From: Vibrio chagasii
GTDB taxonomy: Bacteria > Pseudomonadota > Gammaproteobacteria > Enterobacterales > Vibrionaceae
Reading direction: 5' to 3'
Assembly: GCF_024347355.1 (NCBI RefSeq)
Contig: NZ_AP025465.1
Location: 806,001-870,000 of the forward strand
DNA: 64,000 bases
The notes beneath the pieces were generated by a model, which saw nothing but the letters and a program-made list of their open reading frames with translations, was not told the DNA's origin and made no database searches. Shown in pieces: positions 1 through 10,627 of the stretch (its first letter is position 1; the number at the start of each line of letters is the position of its first letter). The translations under genes and the position numbers were made by a program.

Positions 1-78
1 TCTCGCAAATTGGCGGAAGTCGATAAAAAGCGTGTTCGGTCAGTAGACTCGAGTAATAAGGCGGAATATTACGTGTAA
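1..78 (+). CDS. C-terminal end of an unidentified protein (partial)
   Basis: An open frame runs from the left edge to a TAA at 76-78 and gives 25 residues rich in Lys, Arg and Ser, ending in Tyr-Tyr-Val. The start lies outside the window and the fragment is too short to assign to a family. A strong hairpin follows 22 bp later, which suits the end of a real gene. It converges on dacA, so ybeD, lipB and lipA do not directly follow dacA inside the window as they do in E. coli. Confidence 0.4.
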   Translation, partial: SRKLAEVDKKRVRSVDSSNKAEYYV

Positions 79-100
79 ATATCACTGAACTCAAGATCAA

Positions 101-129
101 CAAAAGCCGCACATGGCGGCTTTTGTTTC
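101..129. terminator. Bidirectional hairpin terminator between the left-edge gene and dacA
   Basis: A perfect 10-bp stem (101-110 with 116-125) encloses a 5-nt loop. T-runs lie within and after the right arm on the plus strand, and there is a matching A-run for the minus strand. It lies between two converging genes and probably serves both. Confidence 0.75.
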
Positions 130-213
130 GCTAAAGAGTAAATCATGAACTTACTCATTAGGTTAGCTTTCTAGCAAGCTTAGTTTTTGTTTAGAACAAA
201 ACCTTGGACTTAC

Positions 214-1395
214 TTAGAACAAGCCTTTGAATAGCAGTACTAGGTAATCCCATAGGCGGCTAAATAGGCTGCCTTGCTCTACGTCTTCAAGTGCTAGTAG
301 TGGGTATTCCGCAACATCTTCACCATCAACTTGGTAGAAAAGTTTACCAACAACATCACCTTTGCTGATTGGCGCTTCTAGCTCTTTCTCAAGTACAAAG
401 CTTGCTTTAAGGTCTTTAGCTTGGCCGCGAGGCAGAGTGACGAAAGTATCTTCATCAACACCTAGCGCTACCGTATCTTTGCTACCCATCCAGATTTTTT
501 CTTCTACGAAAGTTTCACCAGCAGTGTGTGGTGCTACTGTTTCGAAGAAGCGGAAGCCGTAGCTAAGCAGCTTTTTGCTTTCTGTTTTACGAGCGTTTGC
601 ATTCTTAGTACCCATCACAACCGCAACTAGGCGCATTTTGCCTTCTGTTGCTGAGCTTACTAGGCTGTAACCTGCATTGCTTGTGTGGCCTGTTTTAATG
701 CCATCAACGTTCATGCTCTTGTCCCACAACAGACCATTACGGTTGTATTGGGTGATGCCGTTGTATGTGAATTTTTTCTGTGAGTAGATACGGTACTCAT
801 CAGGAACGTCACGAATTAGCGCCTGACCAAGCAGTGCCATATCGTAAGGCGTTGAGTATAGGTTCGGGTTGTCTAGACCGTGCACGTTAGCAAAGTGCGT
901 GTCTTTCATGCCGATAGAGCTTGCCCATGCGTTCATTAGGTCAACGAATGCGTCTTCTGAGCCAGCAATGTGCTCAGCCATTGCTACACAAGCATCGTTA
1001 CCTGATTGAATGATGATACCGCGGTTCAGTTCTTCAACTTTAACCGTTGTGCCAACTTCAACGAACATTTTAGATGAGTCTGGGAAGTTTTTAGCCCAAG
1101 CATTTTCACTGATTACAACATCGTCGTTTAGGTTGATGTTACCACGCTCAAGTTCTTGACCGATTACGTAGCTCGTCATCATCTTGGTTAAACTTGCTGG
1201 AGAAAGTTGAGTATTCATCTCTTTCTCTGCTAGTACTTTGCCTGAATGGTAATCCATCAGAACAAAACCTTTAGCGGCGATTTGTGGTGCATCAGGAACA
1301 ACAATTGGAGCAGCGAATGACGATGTAGCTATTGTTGCTGAAAGCGCAACAGAAGTAGCAAAAATCGTTTTAACAAGTTTATTAGATTTAATCAT
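214..1395 (-). CDS. dacA: D-alanyl-D-alanine carboxypeptidase, PBP5/6 type
   Basis: This periplasmic penicillin-binding protein removes the terminal D-Ala from peptidoglycan pentapeptides and so limits cross-linking. The 393-residue protein has a Sec signal peptide ending near residue 29, the SxxK motif at Ser68-Lys71, the SGN triad at 131-133 and KTG at 234-236, then a beta-rich C-terminal domain. The last residues form an amphipathic/hydrophobic helix of the kind that anchors PBP5 to the inner membrane. It lies downstream of rlpA, rodA and mrdA on the same strand, the usual gammaproteobacterial wall-elongation order. A 93-bp gap to rlpA could hold its own promoter. Confidence 0.97.
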   Translation of the reverse strand: MIKSNKLVKTIFATSVALSATIATSSFAAPIVVPDAPQIAAKGFVLMDYHSGKVLAEKEMNTQLSPASLTKMMTSYVIGQELERGNINLNDDVVISENAWAKNFPDSSKMFVEVGTTVKVEELNRGIIIQSGNDACVAMAEHIAGSEDAFVDLMNAWASSIGMKDTHFANVHGLDNPNLYSTPYDMALLGQALIRDVPDEYRIYSQKKFTYNGITQYNRNGLLWDKSMNVDGIKTGHTSNAGYSLVSSATEGKMRLVAVVMGTKNANARKTESKKLLSYGFRFFETVAPHTAGETFVEEKIWMGSKDTVALGVDEDTFVTLPRGQAKDLKASFVLEKELEAPISKGDVVGKLFYQVDGEDVAEYPLLALEDVEQGSLFSRLWDYLVLLFKGLF

Positions 1396-1488
1396 TTTGA
1401 ATGCAATTATTTGGTGAACTATTCATATCTTACCAGAATCACTCTGTCACACCAGAGCGCTGATTACCAGAGGTTACTGTCAGATTAA

Positions 1489-2328
1489 TTAGCGAGTTAG
1501 CGTGTGTTTCTTGATATAAGCAGAAGGGTAACCCATCAGCTTAACCTGTTCTAATTTCTCTTGAGTCAGAGCATAGTCATGAAATGGCCCAAGCATCAGT
1601 CGGTATTGACCATCATTTGGCTGCAAGAAGCTTGCTACTGCTAGCTTTTCGCTGAGATCTTTGGCTAACTTCTCCGTTCTGTCTTCATGTTGCGATGTCG
1701 CGACTTGAATAATAAACTGTGGCAAAGCCGCCTTCTTTTTAGCGTCAGTTGGCATTGCAACTTTGATCACTTCAATCTCAACATTTGCGGTGCCAGTCCT
1801 TAAGACATCAAGCTTGTAAGCCGCAGCATAACTGAGGTCAATGATTCGCCCTTCATGGAATGGGCCACGATCATTAATACGCACAATCGTTGTTTTGTTG
1901 TTGTCGGTATTCGTGACTTTTACATAGCTTGGAATAGGCAATGTTTTGTGTGCCGCCGACATCGAATACATGTCGTAAATCTCGCCGTTAGATGTCAAAT
2001 GACCATGAAATTTTTTGCCATACCAAGACGCTTTGCCTTTCTCGGTGAAGCCTTCGGTTTCCTTTACGATTTTGTAGTCTTGGCCACGTAGGGTGTAGTC
2101 ACTGTTACCACCCAGGCTGTAGGGTTCGTATTGAGGATGTGCGTCCTCTAAATGCTCGACTGAAATAGGGGCATCAGGTGCAATATCTGAATCGATATCG
2201 TAACGGCCACTTGGCTTCTGCGAGGAACAGCCATTGATTAAAATCGCTAAGCCCAGAACTGAGACTATTTTTTTGACTGGCAGCTCATCAACCAAGGATG
2301 CTTTTTTTGAAAACGTTGTAATAGACAT
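1489..2328 (-). CDS. rlpA: Septal-ring lytic transglycosylase RlpA, lipoprotein
   Basis: RlpA is an outer-membrane lipoprotein that cleaves glycan strands lacking stem peptides at the division septum. The 279-residue product has a lipobox ending at Cys34, a double-psi beta-barrel RlpA domain around residues 95-185 (with the conserved ASWYG and NDRGPF segments) and a C-terminal SPOR domain that binds denuded peptidoglycan. The ATG begins 3 bp after the rodA stop, so translation is probably coupled. About 17 residues precede the signal-peptide charges, which is longer than usual, and a later start is possible. Confidence 0.93.
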   Translation of the reverse strand: MSITTFSKKASLVDELPVKKIVSVLGLAILINGCSSQKPSGRYDIDSDIAPDAPISVEHLEDAHPQYEPYSLGGNSDYTLRGQDYKIVKETEGFTEKGKASWYGKKFHGHLTSNGEIYDMYSMSAAHKTLPIPSYVKVTNTDNNKTTIVRINDRGPFHEGRIIDLSYAAAYKLDVLRTGTANVEIEVIKVAMPTDAKKKAALPQFIIQVATSQHEDRTEKLAKDLSEKLAVASFLQPNDGQYRLMLGPFHDYALTQEKLEQVKLMGYPSAYIKKHTLTR

Positions 2329-2331
2329 CGA

Positions 2332-3453
2332 TTAGGTCGCCTTTGAGAATGCTTTTCTGTGTGTGTGGATCGACATTAAAATACCAAAACCAGCCATTAG
2401 GGTAACCATAGAGGTACCGCCATAGCTGACCAAAGGAAGAGGTACACCTACAACCGGTAGAATGCCACTTACCATGCCAATGTTTACAAAAATATAAACG
2501 AAGAAGCTCAGTACAATACTGCCGCCCATCATTCGACCAAAGGCCGTTTGCGCTTGGCTTGCGAGGTACAAACCACGTCCAATAATGAATAGGTAGATAG
2601 CCAGTAAGAACAAGATACCTATCATGCCCCATTCTTCAGCGATAACTGCAAAAATGAAGTCAGTATGGCGCTCAGGAATGAACTCTAGTTGAGACTGAGT
2701 CCCTTGTAGCCAACCTTTTCCGGATATACCGCCTGACCCTATCGCAATCTTACTTTGAATGATGTGGTAACCCGCACCTAATGGATCGGATTCAGGATCA
2801 AAAAGGGTTCTTACCCGTACCTTTTGGTATTCACGCATTAAGAAGAACCACAAAATTGGGATAAATGCACCTAAGGCGACAGCAGCACTAGCAATGATCT
2901 TCCAGCTAATACCCGCTAGGAATATCACGAAGATACCCGATGCCGCGATAAGGATAGAAGTGCCTAAATCGGGCTGCTTCGCGATTAAAATCGTCGGTAC
3001 AAACACCATAACCAGCGAGATCGCTAAGGTTTGGAATGTCGGTGGTAGTGAACGCTTACCAATAAATCTCGCCAGCATTAAAGGCACGGCGAGCTTTAAG
3101 AGCTCTGAAGGCTGGAATCGAACAAAACCAAAATTCAGCCAACGCTGTGCACCTTTAGAGGCTTCGCCAAAGAAGAGTACGCCTAATAGCAGAATAACGC
3201 CGCCAGCGAATAGCACTGGGGCTAGAGTCTCGTAGGTACGTGGTGATATCTGAGCTAAGAAAATCATTACGCCCAAAGACAGTGCCATACGCATCGCCTG
3301 GCGATCCATCATCGCTAAGCTCTGTCCACTCGCGCTGTACATGATTAATAAGGCAAAGCCCATTAAAACTAGAATGCCGAGTAAGAGTGGCAGATCGATA
3401 TGGAGCCTTTCAAATAAGGCTCTGTTTCGTCCTGTTGAAGGATCAAGTTTCAT
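2332..3453 (-). CDS. mrdB: Peptidoglycan glycosyltransferase RodA (SEDS family)
   Basis: RodA polymerises lipid II into glycan strands during lateral wall growth, as partner of PBP2. The 373-residue protein is almost wholly hydrophobic with about ten transmembrane segments and the SEDS signatures near the C-terminus ([11 protein letters not shown]) and in the extracellular loop ([12 protein letters not shown]). Its ATG overlaps the mrdA stop codon by one base (TAATG), so the two subunits are translationally coupled, and rlpA follows 3 bp later. Confidence 0.97.
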   Translation of the reverse strand: MKLDPSTGRNRALFERLHIDLPLLLGILVLMGFALLIMYSASGQSLAMMDRQAMRMALSLGVMIFLAQISPRTYETLAPVLFAGGVILLLGVLFFGEASKGAQRWLNFGFVRFQPSELLKLAVPLMLARFIGKRSLPPTFQTLAISLVMVFVPTILIAKQPDLGTSILIAASGIFVIFLAGISWKIIASAAVALGAFIPILWFFLMREYQKVRVRTLFDPESDPLGAGYHIIQSKIAIGSGGISGKGWLQGTQSQLEFIPERHTDFIFAVIAEEWGMIGILFLLAIYLFIIGRGLYLASQAQTAFGRMMGGSIVLSFFVYIFVNIGMVSGILPVVGVPLPLVSYGGTSMVTLMAGFGILMSIHTHRKAFSKAT

Positions 3454-5345
3454 TATTTTATTGGCTCGCTTTGATAATCTTCTGCAAGGATAATGTGGTC
3501 TAGAATTCGTCTTACTACTGGGCCGCCATTCGATGAACCACCGCCAGCATTTTCGAGAACGATAGTGACAACGGCCTCTGGGTCTTCAAGCGGTGCATAG
3601 CCAGTAAACAATGCGTGGTCACGTAGGTGCTCAGCGATTTCATCGGCGTTGTACTCTTCATCTTCTTTCAGACCAAAGACTTGTGCTGTACCTGACTTAC
3701 CTGCGGTAACGTAAGACATATTTTGAAATGAGCGTCTTGCTGTCCCTTTTTTACCGTGGTTAGCCAGCTTCATACCTTCTTGAGCGATATCCCAGTACTT
3801 CTTCTTAACGCCTGTTAGTGGCGGGTAAGTTTCAATGTCCGACATAACTTGCTCGTCGAATGGGTGACCGTTTTCAATTGTGGCACGCAATAGGTGAGGT
3901 GCTGTTACCTCGCCCTTATTGACCAGCACGGAGGTCGCTTTTGCAATCTGCATTGGTGTGGCCGTCCAGTAGCCTTGACCGATACCTACAGGGATTGTGT
4001 CACCTTGGTACCAAGGCACACGGTGTCTGGCCATTTTCCAGTCTCGGGTTGGCATGTTAGCTTTACTTTCTTCGTAGATATCGATGCCCGTGTAGTCGCC
4101 AAATCCAAACATCATCATCCATTTGGATATGCGGTCTATACCTAGGTCATACGCGATCTGGTAGAAGAAAGTGTCCACCGACTCTTCGATGGCTTTTACG
4201 ATATCGACTTTACCGTGTCCCCAACGTAACCAATCTCGGAATGGTCGAGTTTTTGAGTTCGGGATCTTCCAGTAGCCAGGGTCGTTACGTGTGGTATTCG
4301 GTGTGATGACACCTTCTTGTAAAGCTGCAACGGCCATGAAGGGTTTGATCGTTGATGCTGGTGGATAGATACCAAGTGTGGTTCGGTTTACTAGAGGACG
4401 ATTTTTGTCCTGAAGTAGTGCGTTATAACCTTTAGAAGAAATGCCATGTACGAACGCATTAGGGTCATAGCTCGGGCTTGAAACCATCGCCAATACGCCA
4501 TTATCTTTTGGATCCAATACAACTGCTGAGCCACGGCGTCCATCGAGTAGCTTATGAACGTAAAGCTGAAGGTTGATATCCAGGTTCAGTACAATATCTT
4601 TACCCGGAACAGAAGGAACAAATTTGAGCGTGCGGATAACTCGCCCGCGGCTATTGACTTCAACTTCTTGATAGCCGGCTGTGCCGTGTAGCAAATCTTC
4701 GTAATAACGTTCGATACCGAGCTTACCTATATCACGAGTCGCTTGGTAATTGGCGTCTTTTTCTTCCCGTACCAAGCGCTGCATATCACGGTCGTTGATA
4801 CGAGAGACATAACCAATAACGTGGGTAAGCACATCACCATACGGGTAGAAGCGCTTTAAAGTACCTGTAACTTCAACACCTGGGAATTTGTGTTGATTTA
4901 CCGAGAAGACAGCTACCTGTGATTCTGTCAGCTGATTAAGAATGGGTACTGATTTAAAGCGTCGTGAATTACGGCGCTCACGGTTAAATCGTTCAATACG
5001 CTCTGGTGGGATCTCAATTAACTCTTGTAGACGGACAAGTGTATCGTCCATATCTTTGATTTTTTCGGGGGTGATTTCTAGGTTGAAAACCGGACGGTTC
5101 TCGGCAAGAAGTACACCGTTTCGATCGTAAATCAAACCACGGTTTGGTGCGATTGGCACCACTTTAATACGGTTGTCGTTAGAGCGAGTTTTATAGTCTT
5201 GATATTGATTGACCTGAATGTTGTACAGGTTAACAACCAACAATGACATCATGACTATGATGCCTGCAAACGCAACAAAAGCACGACTAGTAAATAGTCG
5301 TGCTTCTGCTTTGTAATCACGGATTTGGCTACGTTTACGTAACAT
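3453..5345 (-). CDS. mrdA: Peptidoglycan transpeptidase PBP2
   Basis: PBP2 is the class B penicillin-binding protein that cross-links new wall in the elongasome, working with RodA. The 630-residue protein has a short cytoplasmic N-terminus, one transmembrane anchor at about residues 24-42, a pedestal domain from about 60 to 250, then the transpeptidase domain with SxxK at Ser331-Lys334, SVD at 389-391 and KSGT at 550-553. It starts 6 bp after the end of rlmH and overlaps rodA by one base. Confidence 0.97.
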   Translation of the reverse strand: MLRKRSQIRDYKAEARLFTSRAFVAFAGIIVMMSLLVVNLYNIQVNQYQDYKTRSNDNRIKVVPIAPNRGLIYDRNGVLLAENRPVFNLEITPEKIKDMDDTLVRLQELIEIPPERIERFNRERRNSRRFKSVPILNQLTESQVAVFSVNQHKFPGVEVTGTLKRFYPYGDVLTHVIGYVSRINDRDMQRLVREEKDANYQATRDIGKLGIERYYEDLLHGTAGYQEVEVNSRGRVIRTLKFVPSVPGKDIVLNLDINLQLYVHKLLDGRRGSAVVLDPKDNGVLAMVSSPSYDPNAFVHGISSKGYNALLQDKNRPLVNRTTLGIYPPASTIKPFMAVAALQEGVITPNTTRNDPGYWKIPNSKTRPFRDWLRWGHGKVDIVKAIEESVDTFFYQIAYDLGIDRISKWMMMFGFGDYTGIDIYEESKANMPTRDWKMARHRVPWYQGDTIPVGIGQGYWTATPMQIAKATSVLVNKGEVTAPHLLRATIENGHPFDEQVMSDIETYPPLTGVKKKYWDIAQEGMKLANHGKKGTARRSFQNMSYVTAGKSGTAQVFGLKEDEEYNADEIAEHLRDHALFTGYAPLEDPEAVVTIVLENAGGGSSNGGPVVRRILDHIILAEDYQSEPIK

Positions 5346-5351
5346 TAACGC

Positions 5352-5822
5352 TTATTCTCGATGATAAGGGTGGTTAGCAGTGATGCTCCAAGCTCGATAC
5401 AAGCTTTCAGCCATGATAACGCGTACTAATGGGTGAGGGAGAGTAAGCGCAGACAGAGACCAACTTTGGTCTGCGGCCGCTTTACATGCAGGTGCTAATC
5501 CTTCAGGCCCGCCAATCAGGATAGAAACATCACGTCCATCCAATTTCCAGCTTTCCAATTGCTCAGCAAGTTGTGGTGTGTCCCACTTTCTTCCTGGGAT
5601 ATCTAGAGTGACAATTCGGTTGCCTTTTGGCACCGCAGCCAACATGGCTTCGCCTTCCTTTTGAAGGATACGAGCGATATCAGCGTTCTTACCACGCTTG
5701 CCTGCTGTGATTTCAACAAGTTCTAACGGCATGTCGTGAGGGAAGCGGCGTTTATATTCGTTAAACCCTTCTTCAACCCACTTCGGCATTTTCGTGCCAA
5801 CCGCGATTAACTGGATCTTCAA
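5352..5822 (-). CDS. rlmH: 23S rRNA (pseudouridine1915-N3)-methyltransferase RlmH
   Basis: RlmH is a small SPOUT-class methyltransferase that modifies pseudouridine 1915 in helix 69 of 23S rRNA on assembled 70S ribosomes, using S-adenosylmethionine. At 156 residues it has the usual length. The knotted SAM site is visible as the segment LIGGPEGL near residue 105, and the family-typical C-terminus HPYHRE is present. It follows rsfS by 3 bp, so the two ribosome-associated factors are probably made from one message. Confidence 0.96.
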   Translation of the reverse strand: MKIQLIAVGTKMPKWVEEGFNEYKRRFPHDMPLELVEITAGKRGKNADIARILQKEGEAMLAAVPKGNRIVTLDIPGRKWDTPQLAEQLESWKLDGRDVSILIGGPEGLAPACKAAADQSWSLSALTLPHPLVRVIMAESLYRAWSITANHPYHRE

Positions 5823-5825
5823 GTT

Positions 5826-6143
5826 TTAGCCCCAAAGTTTTTCTAGTTGGTACAGTTCACGATGCTCTTCTTGCATAACGTGAAGCATACTTGTACCCAT
5901 ATCTAGTACAACCCATTCACCTTCTTGCTGGCCGTCCATACCAAGTGGCTCAAGACCGGCTTTCTTTACTTCGTCTGCAACATGCTGAGCAATTGAAGCT
6001 ACGTGGCGCTTAGAAGTACCAGTACAAACGATCATGTAATCCGTCACACTTGATTTGCCTTCTACATCGATGGTCACAATAGATTCTGCTTTCATGTCGT
6101 CAGCTTTGTCTGCAAGAAAGTCTTTTAGTTCTTCACGTAACAC
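5826..6143 (-). CDS. rsfS: Ribosomal silencing factor RsfS (GTG start)
   Basis: RsfS binds L14 on the large subunit and blocks subunit joining when nutrients are scarce. I place the start at a GTG (6143-6141) because an AAGGA Shine-Dalgarno lies 7 nt upstream and this gives the family's usual 105 residues. The longer open frame to 6230 would add 29 residues overlapping the end of holA, without homologous character. The Iojap-type core (VTDYMIVCTGTSKRH) is clear. In E. coli nadD lies between holA and this gene, but here only 50 bp separate them. Confidence 0.93.
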   Translation of the reverse strand: MLREELKDFLADKADDMKAESIVTIDVEGKSSVTDYMIVCTGTSKRHVASIAQHVADEVKKAGLEPLGMDGQQEGEWVVLDMGTSMLHVMQEEHRELYQLEKLWG

Positions 6144-6193
6144 TGGGTGTTCCTTAAATCTGAATTTGGTTCTACTAAGATCATAACACGCTT

Positions 6194-7219
6194 TTATGCG
6201 TGAGATGGTATTGAAGCTGAAGGGATACAAAACTCAACGCTTAACTGATGGATTAGTGGCCAAGGCGACTGCTCATACTGAGTTTTTGTTATCAATTCTG
6301 CTTGGGTCAGCAACGCAAACAGTGAGTGTAATTGAGAAATTGAAACTCTTGTTAGCGCGGCGTTATAAAGCGGCTTTTTCGATTGCCAGATACGATGTTT
6401 TTCGAAAACCTGACCGATCGGCATGAGTTTCATTTGTTGCTGCATTTGCAGTAGCAATGCAAGTTCTCGTTGTACGCTTCGCAGCAGAATAACCGGTTCG
6501 ACACCTTCAGCTTCGAGTTGTCTTAGGATTCTCTGTGCTCGATTCCCTTTCCCTGCCAGTAGGGCGTCACTCCAGTGGAATGGCGTAAAGTGGTTGTGGC
6601 GGCTCAGAGACTCTTCTAAGCGTACTAAGGTTAGCTTTCCATCTGGATACTGAAGTGCCAGTTTTTCGAGGCTTTGTGTAAGTGCAAACAGGTTGCCTTC
6701 ATGCCACTGCGCCAGCATCTGAATAGCTTCAGGATCTGGCGATAATCCGACTTGGCGACAGCGTGCTTGAACAAACTGAGGTAGCCTGCTGACATCAGGC
6801 GTCAGGCAACTTACCCAATGCCCTTGGCTAGAGAGTGCTTTAAACCATTTAGCGTTTTCTTGAGCTTTTGTCAGTTTGGTGCCAACAAGAATTAGCAAGA
6901 TATCGCTGTGGATATGCTCAGAGATAGCCAACAGTTCTTTGGCTATTGCGGCATTCACGCCTGACTCTGGTAGTTCAAGCTCAATGATTTGACGGCTAGA
7001 AAACAGGCTTAGCGCTTGAGTACAGTCATAGACTTGGTTCCAGTCCATACTATTATCAATCGCAAAGCGGTGACGTTCCTCGAAACCTTGTTGTTTAGCC
7101 GCTTTTTGAATCGCTTCTCGGCTTTCTTGCAATAGCAGTGGTTCATTACCAAAGATCAGGTAAACGTTGCTCAGCTGTTTAGCAAGTTGTTCTGGTAAGC
7201 GGTCAGCAAAAATACGCAT
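6194..7219 (-). CDS. holA: DNA polymerase III subunit delta
   Basis: HolA is the clamp-loader subunit that opens the beta sliding clamp. The 341-residue protein has the usual length and begins with the family-like MRIFADRLPEQL; the N-terminal clamp-binding/AAA+-like part (YLIFGNEPLLLQ) is recognisable. I chose the ATG at 7219 rather than a TTG one codon upstream. It starts 12 bp after lptE ends, as in E. coli, so it belongs to the leuS-lptE-holA group. Confidence 0.94.
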   Translation of the reverse strand: MRIFADRLPEQLAKQLSNVYLIFGNEPLLLQESREAIQKAAKQQGFEERHRFAIDNSMDWNQVYDCTQALSLFSSRQIIELELPESGVNAAIAKELLAISEHIHSDILLILVGTKLTKAQENAKWFKALSSQGHWVSCLTPDVSRLPQFVQARCRQVGLSPDPEAIQMLAQWHEGNLFALTQSLEKLALQYPDGKLTLVRLEESLSRHNHFTPFHWSDALLAGKGNRAQRILRQLEAEGVEPVILLRSVQRELALLLQMQQQMKLMPIGQVFEKHRIWQSKKPLYNAALTRVSISQLHSLFALLTQAELITKTQYEQSPWPLIHQLSVEFCIPSASIPSHA

Positions 7220-7231
7220 CAAATCAACCTA

Positions 7232-7885
7232 TTATTGAGCAGATTCGCTGAGCTCTGGTTGCTGTTCTGTGCTTGGTTCGATTTCAACGTCGTCAATCTC
7301 AACATTCTTGATGTTGTATTGCTTTTCAAGCTCTTTAACTTGCACAGTTTCTAAAGACTCTAGATTCATGCTACCAGCGGCAATGTTGGCTTTTAGGCGA
7401 GCCATCTGACGAAGGATTTGGCTAGTTGCTAGCTTGCGCATTTCATCTTCGATCATGTCGCGTTCAACAGATTTTGCAAGAGCCGTTAACGGGTTATCGA
7501 GGTAACTGCGGGTAACACTGGTTGAGAAGGTTTTTGCACCGAGATCTGGAATCGTTACGCGGTATGAAGCGCGGAACGTAAGTTCTTTCTCAGCAGCACG
7601 AGTATTTTGGTATAGCGATAAAGTACGCTCACCAACACTCTCACTAATGATGTGCAGGTTAGGGGTATTTTCAGCTGGTGGCACAATTTCAACATCATTC
7701 ATGCGCAGTTGGCCTTTCATCATACGTGTGAACGTACTGTATTGGTCGTAACTGGTTACTGAGATCTTGTTGAGTTCTTCTGGTACTGAGTAGTCACCAC
7801 GTAGGTGAAAACCACAGGCACTAAGTAGGCTAACGGTTAGAACAACAATAGTAACTTTCAATGAAGATAGTGAAATCAGGCGCAT
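7232..7885 (-). CDS. lptE: LPS-assembly lipoprotein LptE
   Basis: LptE plugs the LptD barrel and helps insert lipopolysaccharide into the outer leaflet. The 217-residue precursor has a signal peptide and a lipobox ending at Cys24, followed by the family hallmark GFHLRGDY. The C-terminus is extended and acidic (many Glu, Asp and Gln after about residue 185), a tail longer than in E. coli LptE. It lies between leuS and holA as in other gammaproteobacteria. Confidence 0.93.
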   Translation of the reverse strand: MRLISLSSLKVTIVVLTVSLLSACGFHLRGDYSVPEELNKISVTSYDQYSTFTRMMKGQLRMNDVEIVPPAENTPNLHIISESVGERTLSLYQNTRAAEKELTFRASYRVTIPDLGAKTFSTSVTRSYLDNPLTALAKSVERDMIEDEMRKLATSQILRQMARLKANIAAGSMNLESLETVQVKELEKQYNIKNVEIDDVEIEPSTEQQPELSESAQ

Positions 7886-7979
7886 TATTTGATGGCTCTC
7901 ATGAAGGTAGAATACTTATTTAAAGGCTTTAGTTTGTTGGCGTGAGGTTAGTCACTGAAAGTAAAGCGTTTAAATAAGT

Positions 7980-8038
7980 AGACAGGGTAATTTAATTACC
8001 CTGTCTAAAGACTGCCAAAAACGAATTAAGTTCGTTTT
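7980..8038 (-). terminator. Double hairpin downstream of leuS
   Basis: Two adjacent inverted repeats follow the leuS stop. An 8-bp stem AAAACGAA/TTCGTTTT (8018-8025 with 8031-8038) reads into T residues on the minus strand. A 13-bp near-perfect palindrome (7980-7992 with 7994-8006) comes next. The first resembles an intrinsic terminator. The second could be a processing site or a backup, so expression of lptE-holA probably relies partly on its own promoter or on read-through. Confidence 0.55.
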
Positions 8039-8050
8039 AGTCTACAGCGA

Positions 8051-10627
8051 TTAGTTAGCAACGATGTTTAGAAGCTTACCCGGTACAAAGATGACTTTAC
8101 GGATCGTTAAGCCATCTAGGAACTTCTTAGCGTTCTCATCGTTCAGACCAAGCTCACGAACCTGCTCTTCTGTTGCATCAGCTGCCACAGTTAGCTTCGC
8201 GCGCAGCTTACCGTTGATCATAACAACGATCGTCTTCTCGTCTTCAACTAGTGCTTTCTCGTCAAATGTTGGCCATGTTGCTGAGTCAACATCTGATTCA
8301 CCAAGAGCAATCCACATTTCGTAAGAGATGTGAGGAGTCATTGGGTAAAGCATGCGAACTACTGCTTTCAGTGCTTCGTCAAGGATTGCACGATCTTGTG
8401 CTGATTCTTGAGGCGCTTTCGCCAGTTTGTTCATCAGTTCCATGATCGCAGCGATCGCTGTGTTGAACGTTTGACGACGGCCGATATCGTCCGTTACTTT
8501 CGAGATAGTCTTGTGAACATCACGACGAAGTGCTTTTTGGTCACCAGAAAGTGTTGCAACGTCAACAGATTCAGCCGCGCCCTTAGATGAGTGAGCGTGA
8601 ACCAGTTTCCAAACACGTTTAAGGAAGCGGTTTGCACCTTCAACACCAGATTCTTGCCACTCAAGTGTCATGTCTGCAGGTGATGCAAACATCATGAATA
8701 GACGTACTGTGTCAGCACCGTACTTGTCTACCATCTCTTGTGGGTCGATACCGTTGTTTTTCGACTTAGACATCTTGATCATGCCTGAGTGAGCAACGTC
8801 ACGGCCTTGGTTGTCTTTCGCAGAAGTGATACGGCCTTTACCGTCACGCTCTACAGCAACATCTGTAGGAGCAACCCACTCTTTAGTGCCTTTCTCGTTC
8901 TCGTGGTAGAACGCATCTGCTAGTACCATGCCTTGACATAGTAGTTGCTTGAACGGTTCGTCAGACGTTACGTAACCTGCGTCACGTAGCAGTTTGTGGA
9001 AGAAACGAGAGTACAATAGGTGCATACAAGCGTGCTCGATACCACCGATGTACTGGTCTACTGGTAGCCAGTAATTCGCTTTTTCTGGATCTAGGATATC
9101 GTCAGCTTGTGGTGAACAGTAACGAGCGTAGTACCAAGAAGACTCCATGAACGTATCGAACGTGTCTGTTTCACGTAGAGCTGGTTCGCCGTTGAATGTT
9201 GTTTCTGCCCACGACTTGTCAGCCTTGATAGGGCTAGTTACACCATCCATTACCACATCTTCAGGAAGAATCACTGGTAGTTGGTCTGCTGGTACTGGGT
9301 GAACTTCACCATCTTCAGTCGTTACCATTGGGATTGGTGCACCCCAGTAACGTTGACGAGATACACCCCAGTCACGTAGACGGAAGTTTACTGTTTTCTT
9401 ACCTTTGCCTTCAGCTTCTAGCTTCGCAGCAATTGCGTCGAATGCTTCTTGGAAAGCAAGACCATCGAACTCACCAGAGTCGAACAGTACGCCTTTCTCG
9501 GTGTAAGCTGCTTCAGATACATCTAGCTCAGAACCATCTTCTGGCTTGATTACTGGAATGATATCGATTCCGTACTTAGTTGCGAACTCGTAGTCACGTT
9601 GATCGTGAGCTGGAACCGCCATTACCGCACCTGTGCCGTAATCCATAAGTACGAAGTTTGCTACGTATACAGGAACAACACGACCGTTAAGAGGGTGGAT
9701 AGCCGTTAGGCCAGTATCCATACCTTTCTTTTCCATCGTTGCTAGTTCAGCTTCAGCAACTTTGGTGTTGCGACACTCTTCAACGAATGCAGCAAGCTCA
9801 GGGTTGTTCTTAGACGCTTTCTCTGCAAGAGGGTGACCTGCAGCGATACCAACGTAAGACACACCCATCAGCGTATCAGGACGAGTTGTGTACACTTCTA
9901 GTGGTGCTTCTTCACCGTTAACAGCGAAAGATAGCTCAACACCTTCAGAGCGACCGATCCAGTTGCGCTGCATGGTTTTAACCATTTCAGGCCAACCTTC
10001 AAGGTTATCTAGGTCATCTAGTAGCTCTTGAGCGTACTCAGTGATCTTAATGAACCACTGTGGAATTTTCTTTTGCTCTACTGGAGTATCACAACGCCAG
10101 CAGCAACCATCTTCTACTTGCTCGTTTGCTAGTACAGTTTGGTCGTTTGGACACCAGTTAACAGAAGATGTCTTCTTGTATACTAGGCCTTTTTCGTAAA
10201 GCTTAGTGAAGAACTCTTGTTCCCAGCGGTAGTATTCAGGTGTACATGTTGCGAATTCACGATTCCAGTCGTAACCAAAGCCAAGAAGCTTAAGCTGGTT
10301 TTTCATGTATTCGATGTTTTCGTAAGTCCATGGTGCAGGTGCTGTGTTGTTTTTTACAGCTGCGTTTTCTGCAGGTAGGCCGAATGCATCCCAACCGATT
10401 GGTTGCATTACGTTTTTGCCTTGTAGACGTTGGAAACGAGATACCACATCACCGATGGTGTAGTTACGCACGTGACCCATGTGCAGTCGGCCACTTGGGT
10501 ACGGGAACATAGAAAGACAGTAGAATTTTTCTTTGTTTGGGTCTTCACTTACAACGAAAGTTTCGCTGTTATCCCAGTGTTGTTGAACCTTTTGTTCAAT
10601 CTCTTGCGGGTTATATTGTTCTTGCAT
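8051..10627 (-). CDS. leuS: Leucyl-tRNA synthetase
   Basis: LeuS is the class I synthetase that charges tRNA-Leu and edits mischarged products through its CP1 domain. The 858-residue protein has the usual length. The HIGH-type motif appears as HMGH near residue 49, the KMSKS loop as KMSKS near residue 620, and zinc-ribbon-like Cys pairs are present near 159-179. It heads the minus-strand group running through lptE and holA. It is also the enzyme that serves the nine tRNA-Leu genes of this window. Confidence 0.98.
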   Translation of the reverse strand: MQEQYNPQEIEQKVQQHWDNSETFVVSEDPNKEKFYCLSMFPYPSGRLHMGHVRNYTIGDVVSRFQRLQGKNVMQPIGWDAFGLPAENAAVKNNTAPAPWTYENIEYMKNQLKLLGFGYDWNREFATCTPEYYRWEQEFFTKLYEKGLVYKKTSSVNWCPNDQTVLANEQVEDGCCWRCDTPVEQKKIPQWFIKITEYAQELLDDLDNLEGWPEMVKTMQRNWIGRSEGVELSFAVNGEEAPLEVYTTRPDTLMGVSYVGIAAGHPLAEKASKNNPELAAFVEECRNTKVAEAELATMEKKGMDTGLTAIHPLNGRVVPVYVANFVLMDYGTGAVMAVPAHDQRDYEFATKYGIDIIPVIKPEDGSELDVSEAAYTEKGVLFDSGEFDGLAFQEAFDAIAAKLEAEGKGKKTVNFRLRDWGVSRQRYWGAPIPMVTTEDGEVHPVPADQLPVILPEDVVMDGVTSPIKADKSWAETTFNGEPALRETDTFDTFMESSWYYARYCSPQADDILDPEKANYWLPVDQYIGGIEHACMHLLYSRFFHKLLRDAGYVTSDEPFKQLLCQGMVLADAFYHENEKGTKEWVAPTDVAVERDGKGRITSAKDNQGRDVAHSGMIKMSKSKNNGIDPQEMVDKYGADTVRLFMMFASPADMTLEWQESGVEGANRFLKRVWKLVHAHSSKGAAESVDVATLSGDQKALRRDVHKTISKVTDDIGRRQTFNTAIAAIMELMNKLAKAPQESAQDRAILDEALKAVVRMLYPMTPHISYEMWIALGESDVDSATWPTFDEKALVEDEKTIVVMINGKLRAKLTVAADATEEQVRELGLNDENAKKFLDGLTIRKVIFVPGKLLNIVAN

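Noticed and set aside
2288..2632. Minus-strand frame of 114 residues inside rodA
   Set aside because: It overlaps rodA in another frame and has no recognisable family features; rodA is certain.
6144..6230. N-terminal extension of RsfS
   Set aside because: It overlaps the end of holA, makes the protein 29 residues too long, and the GTG at 6143 has a good Shine-Dalgarno.
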